From Desmodesmus armatus (lineage: Eukaryota > Chlorophyta > Chlorophyceae > Sphaeropleales > Scenedesmaceae), in assembly GCA_007449985.2 (NCBI GenBank), contig VIIQ02000779.1, positions 62,001 to 126,000 on the forward strand: a DNA stretch of 64,000 nt, written 5' to 3'. This document shows positions 30,413 to 42,606 of this stretch, one piece after another (position 1 is the first letter of the stretch; every line of letters begins with the position of its first letter). Both the position numbers and the translations under genes were made by a program. The notes under the pieces were generated by a model. That model saw only the letters and a list, made by a program, of their open reading frames with translations. It was not told the DNA's origin and ran no database searches.

Positions 30413-33400
30413 TCAGTGCTGCGTCGGCCGCGTGACGCGTGCGCCAGTTGCGTTCAAAAACGCAGCCAGACCCCCAGGCACTGGCTCACAGCTGACAGCA
30501 CTGCCGCTGGTCGTCACCGACAGCGTGAAACTCCCTGTGACCCCTGGCGCATACGTGCAGGGCACCAGCAGCAGCGGCACACCCCCTGGCAGCTCCCACT
30601 CCACCTCACAGGTCTGCATCGGCACAAATGCAGCCTCCTGCAGTTGATGCTGCCGTAGCATGGTCAGCGAGTTGACGGGCTGCTTGCTGTGCTGCTGCTG
30701 GGACTGTGAGTGGCGCTGAGGGGAGCCCTGTTGGTGCTGTGTTGCTGTTGCTGCTGTGGGGACGCTGAGCACTGACAGGCCTATCATCTCCCCAAGGGGC
30801 TGGTTGCGCCTCCAGCCTGCAGTACGGGACAGGTTGATCCTGCACGGGCAGACAGCGACAAGCAGAGCAACGATCCTTGTGCAATGCGACCAAAGCTCAG
30901 CTGCCTCCCGCCCTTCCCCCTTGTAAGCTGCTACTTGCTGACGAGTGCTGCATGCAGACCCAATTCACAATATTGTGTGCGGCTGCACACCACATCACAT
31001 GGCAGCGCGTGCAAGTGGGGCAGGTCGAGGGCTAGGCTTGCCAAACTAACTTATTGTTGTCATCGCCTGCGTGCTTATCAGCCTGGCAAAAGAACTTGAA
31101 GCTGTGTCAGCTAGCTAGCTAGAAACCCGCTGCGTGGTGTAGCGGTGACTCACTTGCAGCGCGCTTTGCGCTCCAGCTGCAGAGTAAAGGCTGGGTTGTT
31201 CAGCCAGCTGCTGTGTAGGTTGCTGCCACCTGACGTGCCCTCGCCCCAGCTGCCAGTGAGCCGCAGCGTGCACTGACGAGGCAGCTGCAGCAGCTCCAGC
31301 GGGTGGCTGCTCAGCAACAGCAGCTCAAACGGCACCTCCACACCTGCACAAGAGACAGTGGCACCACAGGGCTGTTGCTGAGTCTGACCGCCCCCCTGGA
31401 AAAAGGGGTGCAGTGCCGTTTCTGGACGCCTGCGTGACCTGTCAAGCAGCAAGTGAGCCCTGTCGCAAGCATTGATGTGCCAAGCTCACCATGCTGTATA
31501 TGCAGGTCTGCACGCTTCTTTGGGCTGTTGACAAATGCATGACATATACCTGCCATGTGCACAAATGTTTCATGATCACCTTGGTCTTGCGTGTCGGGCA
31601 CCAGCACGTACGGTGTGTCCGGCTGCAGCTGCAGGAGCAAAGCCGTCCGTGCCATGCTGCTGTGGTCTGTTGCCCCCACCACTTTCGCCCCCGCTGCTGT
31701 CGCTGCAGCCACCGCAGCCACCTGACTCTGCGCAGCCACTGCAGCAGGGGTCCCAGGCCTTGACGGCGCAGCAGCACCAGGCTGACAGACAGTCAGCCCT
31801 ATGCAGCCGCTGCGCTCGAACGGCTGCTGCAGCAGGCTGTTGCAGACGTCGGGCCGCTGCAGACACAGCAGGGCGGTAGCGTCCCGGCGGCAGCTGATGA
31901 GGAAGTGTGGGTTGCTGGGCCATGAGGTGTGGCCCCTGCTGCCTCCTGCGCTGCTGCCGAGCCACTGGCTGCCTTGTGTGAGGCTGTAAGGGCTGGGTAG
32001 CTGCTCCAGCGTCACTGCACTGCAGGGAGCCCAGGCCCGCAGGACAAAGGGGCCAGCATCACGTGCAGACCTGCACACAACAGGCATACAGAGGCAATCA
32101 CCAGCCGCCAGACAATGGTTGTTGGGTTACGCTACTAGGACCGCACAGATGTAACTCTGAGTTGCATGCGACCGTCCACACTCAGAGGCACATGCATGTT
32201 GCTCTTTGAATCAAGTGTCCCGCCAACGAAACACCCCGCCGCGTAATTGTGCCACCCCACCGGACCACACCCTGTGTACCGCAGCTCCATGTGTTGCACC
32301 GTAGGCAGCACCCCAGCCACAGATGCACTGTAGTCCCCTGTAGAGACCATTCCACCAAATTCCACCCCACCCAACCCACCTGGTGTATGGCAGCACAACA
32401 TACTCCTTGCCCGCCTCCGCAACAAACCTCACCACCACATCCCTGCTGCTGCTCAAGCCACTGTCCGCCACAACAGGATGCTGCCCCGGCACCCACACCC
32501 TCAAGCTACCGCTCGCACACGCCTCATCCCCCTCTGCTGCTGCCGCTGCTGGTGCTGTCCCCGGCCGTCGAGGACTCAGACTCCTAGACCTTGCCCTACT
32601 GCTGCCGGCAGCGGTGCCCACCCTGCTGCCTGGGCACACAGGCCGACTAAGCATCATGCTAGTGCCTGGGCGCCTGAGTCCTGCTGCTGCTAGCGCCTTG
32701 GCATTCAGCGCAGGGCTGCTGCTGCTGCCTGCTGCTGGGTGACACACCCGCAGGCCTATGTGTAGGCTGCCTGGTGCCTGCTGCTCCTGCTGCTGCCAAG
32801 GTGGCTGTTGAGGGCCCTGTAGGCAGCAATGCACAGCACACAGTGAACCACCACAAGCAGCATCCAGCGGAGTCACTGGGAGTCCAGAGGCAACATTGCT
32901 GTCAGTTGCGGTTACACGACTGCCAGTGTTGTGTGAGGGTGCCATAGACATGCAGGTGCGTTCCGTTACAGCAGGGCGCATGCATGCAAGATGGGGCTTG
33001 CCAACTGGGGCTGCTTTTGCGTTGACAAAGCAGGGGCTGCTTCTGCTTTGTCGTCGCAAAAGCAGCCCCCGTTAGCAGGGCAAGTCTTGCCTGCATTCAT
33101 CCTGCTGTGTGCTCAGTGAGCTTGCAGGCACTTGCAAGACTGTGAGACGGCGCTGCAGCACGCACAGCAGTCAAGTGGCAGCCCAGCTCCTGAGGTGCGT
33201 ACCTTAGCTGATGAGCACTGGTCCTGCTGCTGCAGGCTCAGCACGACCTCACACGTGGCCGCCGCCACCAGCCTAAACTGCGGCCGAGCTGCCCAGGACA
33301 GACACTCCGGCGAAACCTGCCGACACTGCTGCCGTGCGTGATGCGCCTGCGTCTGCTGCTGTGACTGCTGCTGCCTGGCTAGGCTGCAGGCGCCTGTTGA

Positions 33401-35709
33401 CTGCCCGCTGGCGTCTGCCTGCGTCTCTTCCTGCGAGGGCCCTTGCGTGCTGTCCGGCAGCATCGGCTGCACGCTGCTGCTGAAGCTGCTACTTTGTTGC
33501 TGCTGCTGGTGCTGTGTGTCCAGGAATTCAGCAGCAAAAGCACCAGACCAGCCACTGACGGCTGTAGCAGCTGCCCAGTGGCTGCTCGGCAGCTGCAGCA
33601 GATGGACTGTGCCGAACACCTGCATGAAGTCCCTGCAGACAAACATCAACAGCAACGGGTTTGTTGCAGGAGGCTGTCGGGTTTGTAACAGGAGGCTGTC
33701 TGACTTGCTGCCATGCACCAAGGCACTACTACGTTCAAGGACCCTGTCGTCAACAACTTGTCGTTCAGCAGTGAAAGAACGGTCTGCCCTGGCAGGTTTT
33801 GGTGTCCTTGATGTACGTGCCAACAATAGCGCGATGGCACATTGCTGTCGTTCCATGCCACATGCAGTGCTCCTGCCAGCTGCACTACACCGGCTGCTCG
33901 AGTCACACCCCACCATGCATCCCTCCCTTGTGTTGCTCATGCAGCACCCTCACCAGAAGGAGCACCAGAATGTAGCCGTGTCCTGCAGCCCCTCCTCCAT
34001 CGCCGGGTCCGCCGCCAGCGCTGCCTGCCCCTCCTCCAACCCCCACTCTGGCGCATCCGGGCCCCATGCGCCCTCCCACACGCCCTCAGGCGCCCAGGGG
34101 TTGTGGAGCCGCAGCAGCTTCTGCCCCGAAGGCAGCACCTTGGCTGCTAGGATGCTGTATGGGCTGTCAGCTAGCAATCCTGCCACAGCTGGGACTGACT
34201 CGAAGCCAGCACAGCCTACTGCTGCGTGGGCCCCGCATGCATCTGCATCTGCAGACTCCAGCTGCTCTGCCATGCAGACAGCCAGGTTTCCTGCAGACAG
34301 CGCCTGCATGATAGCCAGCCAGACCGCACCCTCTGACTCCAGTCCTGCTGCTTTGCTGAGAGTGTCTACAATACCACCGGTGAGGTCCACGAGAGCGTCT
34401 GCCACAGAGCCGCATGACAGAGATGCGTAGCCGCCATGCAGGCGTGCATATGCCTTCTCTAATAGGCTGGGCCACAGCTCCTGCAGCAGAAGGTCACGCA
34501 CATGTGCACAGCCATGTACAAGAGGTCAAGTTGGCACATAAGACCTACGTTGTGTGACTGGCAGGCCTCTCCCATGTATCCTAGCTGCTGCAAATCTATG
34601 TCAAAACACACCCAGCACTGGCCAGTACTGCAGGTGCACCATATGTTTGCAGTTGTTGCTGCTGTTTTCATCAAAGTATGGGCAACATCAATCGGCCACC
34701 ACAGCTAGTCAGGACATGGCCAGCCCGGTCCAGCCTGCTGACCAGAGAGGCTGGCCTAGAACAGTATGTGGGAGCCACAGCCACTGCACATCTCACACCC
34801 CTCTTGCCTGCGGCGTGCCACTGCTTGTATATGCCAGCCGCTGCTGCAGCTCCATGCACGGCAGCCTGTTGTCCACCACCACCTGCCTCCAGGCCCCATG
34901 CTTGAAGAAGCGGAAGGTATACAGGCCTTGGTCTGCATGGTCGTCGCTGACTATCAGGTTGAGCAGCAGCTGCTGCTGGGTGCTGATGGCAGCGAGGGCG
35001 CCAGCAAACCATGTGCTGTGACACAAGCACCCCTGCGTTGTGACATCGAGACACACAGGTCACATGCAACAGCAAATACTGCAGGGTGTGTGAGAAGCAT
35101 CAAATGATGGTGCAGCATGCAAGCAGCATGGGAGCGGCCTGGGTGACTGGGGCGTCGACAAGGTGCTGGGCTGTACTGGAAGATGCTGAAGTACACGGGT
35201 GGGTACACACCCGTGTCTGCTTATGGCGAGACAGACTAGGCTGAGTCTTTCTACTGCCAGGATTATAAGGCTTTTCACCCACCTTGACAAGTCTGCCATA
35301 TGACTGACTTGGCACAATCAGCTGGCCTGTGACCCGCCGCCAGACAATCAGCCTGAGCGCATCCCTTTCTGATTCACTCAAGTGCTCTGGGAAGGTTGCA
35401 GCATCTGAAGTGTCAAAGCCTGGCTCCACCAGGGAGCAGCTGTTGCTGCTGGCAGTGCTGTTGATGACCAGGTCACTTTCCTCTGACACCACTGGCAAGT
35501 GAAGCCACCTCTGCACACACGGTGAGTTGCAGAGAGCAAGCAGTCTTCACTGCCTATCTGTGATTGTCGTGCCATCTTCACACACAGGTGCCGCAGCCTT
35601 GTATGCACACCTGGAAGAGCTCAGCTTCATGGGGGGTGGCCAGCAGGATGCTCTGCTTGCCTACCGGGCTCCTGGCGCGCTGAGCATGAGGGATAGAGTG
35701 ATGTTTCAT
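30413..35709 (-). CDS. Calpain-like protein with degenerate catalytic triad and tandem C2L domains
   Basis: Nine exons chain in phase to about 1020 aa: 35709-35611, 35510-35283, 35032-34799, 34480-33954, 33632-33203, 32816-32380, 32070-31580, 31343-31154 and 30839-30413. The calpain protease core is clear: [57 protein letters not shown] and [17 protein letters not shown]. The Cys site, normally DCWF, reads STWF (Thr at about 116). The His site, normally GHAYS, reads DSPYS (Ser at about 293). Asn is kept at about 314. After the core come at least three calpain domain-III (C2-like) modules: [56 protein letters not shown]. These normally bind Ca2+ or lipid. The 5' exon is inferred from ATG 35709, and upstream exons are possible. 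The family is secure, and inactivity follows from the residues. Confidence 0.88.
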
Positions 35710-35828
35710 TTTCGGGTCATCAAAAGGCCAAGCAAGGCCATCAGCAGCCCTGTGTGGGTAAAAATTGGCCGATGTGACAGTGGGTTGGGTGACAGCTGAC
35801 CGTCGTACCAAGGTACACCACGATGAAT

Positions 35829-35833
35829 TTACA
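35829..35833 (-). terminator. TGTAA poly(A) signal for CFAP299
   Basis: TTACA on the plus strand reads TGTAA on the minus strand, about 300 bases after the CFAP299 stop and just before the calpain-like gene begins. Confidence 0.4.
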
Positions 35834-36131
35834 ATTGTTGAAGCTTTGACGATTGCTTGAACACGATCAGGCTACTGAGCCAAATGTTTACGTAACAGGT
35901 GAGTCAAACTTTCATGTCTGGGAACATGGGATTGCTATTCAGTGCTGCTGCTTCGAGAGTGGCGAGACATGTTTTGTTTTCCAGAGGCTATGCACCTCGT
36001 CATTGGGACACACACCACAATGACTGGTCCTCTGTGCATGTCTGTTGCTGGACCCGGGTGTTGTCAAGATCACCCAAACTCAGGCAGCCCAAGCACCACA
36101 CAAACCAGCGGCAGCAACAGCAGCAAAGCAA

Positions 36132-37900
36132 TCAGCTTCTCCGCCGAGTTACATGGTCAAATAGCACAACCTGCATGTAGCTGTCGTCATACACCTCAGT
36201 ACGCGTGCTGTTGTCTCCCGGGTTTGACTTGGGATCCACATTCAACACTTTGCGGTCCCTCTTGTTCTTGAACAGCAGCCCCAAGGCATCATCAGCAATC
36301 ACCTGTGATCAGCACATCACACAGGTCATAATGAATTGCATTCACATAGTGCACTGTGGAATTGTTACAGGCTGGCCAAGTGGCTGTCCACACCCCTTGC
36401 GCAGGCAGCATGTGCAGCAAGCATGCCCCTAAGCCCCAGGAGAAACAAGACTGTTAGCCTATGCTTCTCCTACATCTTTGAACCAAATGTTGGCTGAAAG
36501 CCGTGCTTGCACTTTGCTGTTGCTGTGCACTCCCAGTTGCTGGCTTGGGCCAAGCCGCTTGGCGTGCTTGCAACAATTAGGATATGCACACATCTCAAGC
36601 CTTTCACCCCACCTGGAAGTTGGGGGTGGGGTTGCTGGTGCTGAGGTGTGTCTCCCAGTTGTAGAAGCTGAGGTCTGAGTGGCGGGGCATAAGCCGCTTG
36701 CTCCTGGCAAAATAGGCATCCATGTTGGGGTCTGTCTTTAGCCTGTGCGCAAAGTCAATGTACCCACTGACCTGTAGCACGGCAGCAGCACGGCAGCAGC
36801 ACGGCAGCAGCACGGCAGCAGCACAGCCTGTGAGTGCGCGCAGATACTTATGTGAAGCAGCGCATAGGTAGCTTTGAGCTGCACAAAGCAGTTAGCCTTG
36901 CTCAAGCAGCTGAGTGTGCGCACTTCAAGTGCGCGGTCTCTGCTGCAGGACTAGCAGTGGGCCCCAGTGCACCGCTGTTGCTGGTGCCATGATAAATTGT
37001 TGTGTGGTCTGTACCCCGCACAGCACCTACCTCCTGCCCCCGGGCATTCCTGTCCCTGATGAAGATGATGGTGGCAAGCTTGCCATTGCTGACAGCCTCC
37101 TCCCGCTCCTGCAGCGCCTGCATGCAGCGTGGGAGAGGTCCCATGCATCCCAGCACACACCCCAATGCCTCAGCCAACATGACTGCCGTGAACCTTCCTG
37201 CTGCTGCCAGCACGGATCAATCTAGACAAGCTGCCAAGTCCCACGTTCCGACAGGGGTATGTCACGTACATCACAGGCTGCTTGCTGTCACAGCGGCTGT
37301 GCAGTCATGCACTCAATGATGGAGACTCATGTGGAGGCTGTCTGGTCATGCAACTAACAAAGTGGTATGGAGGCTGGCATGCTGCTTGACAGTCACCTGC
37401 AGCAGCGGGCAGCCTGCCAGAACTTTGCCCTGGGAGGCTAGCTTCTGAGGTTTGCGCTGCAACCGGGCCAGACGAGCTGCCTCTGCTGCTGCCTTGCGCT
37501 GGTCAAACTCCTCCCGCTTGATGACCTCTCCATTGCCACGAATGCTGCAGCAAGCAAAAGGGTAAGCTCTCAGATTGCAGGATATATGTCTGCAAGCAAG
37601 GAGCTTGGAAGTATTCAGCAGGAAGCAGCAGCGTGAGCTGGTGCATGCACACTCACCCCAGCTCAACAAGTTGACGTGCCAATTCCAGGTCCTCCAGGTA
37701 GTACATGTCAGTGCCAGTGATCTGACTGTCCAGATAATCCTCATATCTGCAGCACCATGGCAAGGTTACTGGGGGTTCATTCCACACTGTGACTGCTGCT
37801 GGGCTGGCAGGGCTTGCTGGCAGTGCGCCTGAGACACGCACGTTGCAAACTCCTCTGCAATTGGGTCATAGCCAGGGCCGCTAGCTTCTTCGTCCTCCAT
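36132..37900 (-). CDS. CFAP299: Cilia- and flagella-associated protein 299
   Basis: Six exons chain exactly in phase to 237 aa, close to the roughly 230 aa of animal CFAP299 (C4orf22): 37900-37842, 37746-37657, 37544-37397, 37117-37031, 36771-36613 and 36302-36132. Family blocks run in order: [133 protein letters not shown]; and the basic C-terminus RRRS. The start [13 protein letters not shown] is the first ATG. CFAP299 is linked to motile cilia and sperm flagella, but its biochemical role is not settled. Its presence implies a cilium-forming ancestor or life stage. It shares a head-to-head promoter region with the SPT2 gene. Confidence 0.95.
36777..36825 (+). repeat. 12-bp microsatellite (GGCAGCAGCACx) in a CFAP299 intron
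   Basis: Four near-perfect units of cacggcagcag lie directly before the 3' splice site of exon 5 in transcript orientation. Length is likely polymorphic. Confidence 0.8.
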
Positions 37901-38395
37901 AGTCCCCACTTTGTAGGGCAGTGGTCAAGTGCAACTAAAGCTTACAGCACGTCGCTGCTGTTGGCACCCAGTGGTGTCCTGGCCTGCTGCACGTGAACAA
38001 CGCCTAATGATGCTGTCAGCCAGGCCTGGATACTCGTTTTCTGCGATCTTCTGCAAGGCAAAGCGTATAAGGGGTATCTGTCAAGGGTTTGCATGCTCAC
38101 TCATTATTACACATCCATGCAGATGGATATGACGCCGTTTCCTGTCAACGCCAATGTTGTTGTGTGATGTATTTACGTCCACTGCACGTGTTGTTGACGC
38201 TGAAGTCGACTCTGCATCAGATAGGCAGTTGCTGTCCCACCCAACACCTCACTGCCAACAACAGTAGTCTGCACCAGCACTAGTCAGGTTGCAAGGTCAC
38301 CGCAATTGTCTGCGTTGATTCAACAGCAGCAGCAGCAGCATTTGTAGCCACAGTCCCCTTCTCCTCCCCTGCCCTGCGTGGGGCCCGTCAAGCCC
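37901..38395. promoter_or_regulatory. Head-to-head promoter region, CFAP299 / SPT2
   Basis: About 495 bases separate the two divergent ATGs. A cagcagcagcagcagca run lies near 38321-38341. I see no certain core promoter elements. The 5' untranslated regions must lie here too. Confidence 0.5.
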
Positions 38396-40439
38396 ATGAC
38401 AGCAGGTGGCAGGTAGGTGTGCGGCAACATGCATGATGCAAGGTTCTCTGAGTGCATGCATTGCTTCACGCGTCAGTGAAATCACATGTGGCATGGCATG
38501 TGTTGTTGTGCTGCAGCGCTGCTGCTTTCCTGCCCTTCCTCAAGAAGAAGCCTCTAGCAGCTGCTCCAAGGAAAACAGATGACGATGAAGACCCCTTGGC
38601 GCTGCCTGTGCCACCACCACCCAAGTACCTGAGCAGCTCCAGCAGCAACAAGTCGTCACAGTTTGTATCAAAGCTCAACACAGGCAGGGCCAAACCAGCC
38701 GCGGCCAGCAGGGCAGGAGCAGGCAAGGCACCAGCCACGAAAGGGCCTGGTGCTGGGCGGCAACCAGCAGCAGCAGCAGCCAGCAGACCAGCAGCAAAAG
38801 CGGCGAAGACCAGCATAGGGCAGTCGCCGGCAGCCGCAGCAGCCAAGGCAAAGGTAGATGCAGAGCTCAGGCGAATGGCAAAGCTGGAGCGCATGGCAAA
38901 GCTTGGGGCACTTGCCGGGGCTGACGCTCCCCCCGAGCTCAAGCAGAAGGTAGAGGAGGCGAAGCGCAGGGCGCAGGAAATCAAGCAGCAGAAGGAGCAG
39001 GAGGAGCGGCGGCGGGCCGCAATGGAGCAGCAGCGGCAGCAGCGGATGGCTCAGCTTGAGCAGCAGAAGCAGCAGCAGCAGGCGTTGCAGCTGCGGCTGC
39101 AGCAGGAAAAGCAGCGGGCCCTAGAAGCCAAGCTCCGAGCAATCCATGGCCCAAATGCAGTCATACCACAACCTCGGGCGGCCCCTGCAGCAGCAGCAGC
39201 ACCGCCGCCAAGGCAAAAAACAGCAGCAGCAGGGCGGCAGCCAGCACCAGCACAGCAGCAGCAGGGGCCCTCGGCTCGGCAGCAGCAACAGCAGCAGCAG
39301 CAGCAGCACCAACGCGTGCAGCAGCCGCAGCGCAATGGGGACCCATATGCACACTTGCCGCCCAAGGTAAGCAACCCATGTGACATCTGCAGCAGGGTGC
39401 AAGGTAGCGTGGCTCCTTGTGTGGGGCTTTGTTTCTCTGTAGCACGGGTGGTTGCATCGTTGCTACATGTGTGTTGTTTGTTTACTAGCAAAGGTGCTAT
39501 TGTGCTGCCCTGGCCCCATATGTTTGGGTATGGTGAGCACGGGTGGAGAAGGCCTGGGCAAGGCTGCTCGTATGCTGGCATAGCATGCTTGCAAGCAGCA
39601 GAGCAGGTGGCCAAGGCAGTGCCTAGTGATGTTGCTTGTGCACACACAACTTGATGCACTCTTGCATTGTGCAAGTGTGTCTCAGGCCATGCCTGCTGGC
39701 ACACTGTTGCGTCCTGCGCTGACTTGACTGCTGCTGTGTGACCGCTGTGTGCCACTGTCTGTGCAGCAACGTGCCTTCCTGCTAGCCCGTCAGCGGGAGC
39801 GTGAGGGGCGTGGGCGCGGCTCACCAGGCGCGCGGGGTGGCTATGAGGGCTATGAGTCAGAGGACAGCATGGACTCCTTCATTGATGACGGAGACGAGGA
39901 TGATTGGAGGGTGGCTATGCGGCAGATAACAGGTGAGGGGGGGGGCATGGGGAGGGTGTGGTGGGCCTCGGATAGGGTGGTGTTGTGGCATCACAGACGG
40001 GGTGTTGGGAGAGCCTTTGTTGTTGATGAGTAGGGTGGTTGGGTCAAAGGCGCACATAGCAGTATGGCGCTGGGTGAGTTGAGTGGTCAAGCCATGCCAG
40101 TTGGACTGTGTCGCTGTGGCGTCCCAGGTTCGGCAAACAACACAGCTTATTATAGGGTTGCAGCATGTGTGGTCTGCATCGACCTGTGTTATGGGCCTCA
40201 AAGTTGCCACGCTCGGCGTGCTGCTGTGTGCAGGTTATGACCCCTCCAAGTTCCGGGACGCGGGTGACGACCGTATGATGGAGGCCAGTGCTGCTGAGAT
40301 TGCGCGGGAGGAGGCGCGCAGCAGGCGCATTGGCAAGACAGAGGACGAGCAAGAGGCTGAGGCAGAGGCACGGCGGATGGCAGCAAAGGAGGCGAAGCGC
40401 AAGCGGAAGGGCGGCAGCGGCGCATTCTTTGATGATTGA
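38396..40439 (+). CDS. SPT2: SPT2 family chromatin protein (histone H3-H4 chaperone)
   Basis: Four exons in phase give about 412 aa: 38396-38412, 38517-39366, 39767-39932 and 40234-40439. The tiny first exon encodes MTAGG and is chosen because its ATG and donor (gtaggt) fit the phase of exon 2; it is the least certain part. Exon 2 is basic, Ala/Gln-rich and strongly coiled-coil (residues about 160-250, KVEEAKRRAQEIKQQKEQEE). The C-terminus carries the SPT2 signature: an acidic stretch (DSMDSFIDDGDEDDW), then MRQITGYDPSKFRD, EEARSRRIGKTEDEQEA and a basic tail (KEAKRKRKG). SPT2 binds H3-H4 and acts in transcription-coupled chromatin maintenance. The protein is shorter than animal SPT2, like fungal forms. 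Confidence 0.9.
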
Positions 40440-41445
40440 TGGCATGCTCTGTGCTTGGGCGCAATGCATGGTGTGAGAGCTGCTTTGTTACAAAGTGTCT
40501 GAAATGTTTCTATGGTTGGGGTGGCCTCAACTTTGTTGGATCGCGGCCATGTTGACACAGTGCCGTTGCATAGCTGTGCCATGTCTGCGAACACACTGTG
40601 AGCGTGGTGTGTTGGTGGTTTGGGTGTGTGAGCAGTCGTGCCCAACGTGTGAGCAATTGTGCCCTGACTCCCCATGGTGTATGTGAGTTCAGAATGAGCT
40701 CTCAAATGTTGAGCTTGGCAACACCGCTCAGACAGCTGGGTCGATGTTCTGATGGTTTCGCACGCTGCAGAGCCTGAGTGGCTGATAGGGTAGGTGCTGC
40801 ATGTTGTGCCGGTGCTTCAGCATCCAGAAGTTCAACTGCTGGTGTGTCTTGACCTGATCAAAGCTGATCACCATCAATCGGTAGGAGTCATAAAAAAAGT
40901 GGTAGGAGTCATGCAGGCAGTTGCGGGCTTGTTTGCACAGATGCTGAGTGTATGCCTGCATGAGCCTTATGCTGTGTCCCTGGGGTTATCAGGCTGGCTC
41001 CAAGCAACACAACATTTCAACACTTTGCAGATGCAAGCCAAACATTGATGATCACCACACCTGGACCTTTCACAGGGCCTCGCCACACAGAGCTCAAAGG
41101 CAGTGCACAAACCACTGGGGCTTTCCATTTTCAAACACATCGCTTACAAGCACACTTCCGTGGCAGCCAAGCTCTGTACAGCACATGCTGACATCACAAG
41201 CGAGAGTCATTTTCAAAGCATGCAGATGCAACCACAATACTGGCACAAAGCTCCAAAGCAGCCCGGCTGAAGCTGGGCAGGACAAATATAGCCACACATA
41301 CAAGAAGATTTTGGACAATATTGGACAATACAACTGCTGGCTGACCCTGCTGGCCACAATAATGTTATACACAACAGATGCAATGCAGATAGCATGGTAC
41401 AAAAGATCATTGGGACAGCTGCACACAGTACACAATGTCCGCCAG
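40440..41445. other. Convergent 3' intergenic stretch
   Basis: The interval lies between the SPT2 stop and the end of the minus-strand F-box gene. TTACA at 41144-41148 reads TGTAA on the minus strand and is a likely poly(A) signal for the F-box gene. The 41100-41340 part is AT-rich for this genome. No coding exon was seen. Confidence 0.55.
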
Positions 41446-42606
41446 TCATCCCTCCAAAGCCGCCAGCTGCCGCTTCGTGTCACGTAGCCTCTGGCGCCGC
41501 ACGTCCAAGCTGGACGAGAGTGTCTGCAGCTGCAGCCGCGACACCTTCTGCTGCTGCTGCAGGTCAGCAAGCTTGGCCTCAGGCTGCAAGCACAAAATGG
41601 GTGACATTGCCAAGACTGTTCAGCTGCTGGGTTGCATGCTTGTGGTTGATTGGGACTGCAACCCAGCATGCTTGTACATGTGGAAGAATGCACCCAGCCC
41701 AACGCACCAAACACTACTGCACTAGGCAGTACTGCCACCGGAGGGCCCCATGCGCAGACAAGCAGAGGGTTACACTTGCACTCCTGCCTGGCTGCATACC
41801 ACAGATGGTATCAGGCACTGACACCAAGTGTGATATGCAAACAGTCATGAAGGCATGTGTCGCCCTTTGTTTGTCTGCGCACTGAAGCCATCCAACTCCC
41901 TTCGAATTCAACGCAATTGGAACTGCTTAGAGTCTGCAGGTGGCCACTGCCCACTCCTAACAGACCACGCCGGCAAAAGTCTCAAGTGTTGATCATAAAA
42001 TGATAGCAGCAGCAGCCACTCACCCTGACCGGAGTCGCCTGCACCACCCTGTTGTGGTACAACTGCACAGCACCCAATTGCCACTGGCCTGCCTGGTTGG
42101 CACTGTGTGCCAGCCTGGCCCGCTGTGTGTCTCGCAGCTGCTGCTCAACTGACTGCTGCTGCCTGCGCTCTGCGTGCAACTGGTTCTGCAGCTGTTGAAT
42201 CTCTCGCTGCAGCTGAGCGGCATCAGATTGCAGGCGCATGCGTTGCACCCTGCGCTGCAATCGCTGCTCGCGGGCGTCCCTCATCCAACTGCAGGCATGC
42301 GCAGGAGCAACAGTGATGATGTCAGCAGCCTGCAAAGCTGCCTGCGTGTGGTGCTTGTGTCACTAGCTGTGTGTATTCGTCTCACCGTTCCTTAAAAAGT
42401 TTTCTGTGACACGCAGGCTGTCTGCTGGCTGCGACACCAGCAGCTCGGTACGTCTGCTGATACAGCGCCCTCCACACTTCATCCTCTGCCTGGCTAACTG
42501 CATGCAGCTGACTGCAGGTTCTCCCGACCCGTAGAACGTCTTGAGGATTGTCTAGGTGGCACAGTATGCAGACCAGGCAGTTGGTGTTGAGGGAGAGGAG
42601 CGACAT
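41446..42606 (-). CDS. F-box protein with C-terminal coiled coil (207 aa)
   Basis: Three exons join in phase: 42606-42386, 42288-42024 and 41583-41446. Residues about 5-50 form an F-box: LNTNCLVCILCHLDNPQDVL, then RVGRTCSQLHAV and EDEVWRALYQQTYR. F-boxes bind SKP1 in SCF ubiquitin ligases. The rest is a long Gln/Arg-rich coiled coil (LQREIQQLQNQLHAERRQQQ), ending RLRDTKRQLAALEG. There is no WD40, LRR or Kelch substrate domain, so substrate choice, if any, would have to use the coiled coil. The start ATG at 42606 opens directly into the F-box, as is common. It is divergent from the 43020 gene. Confidence 0.85.
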
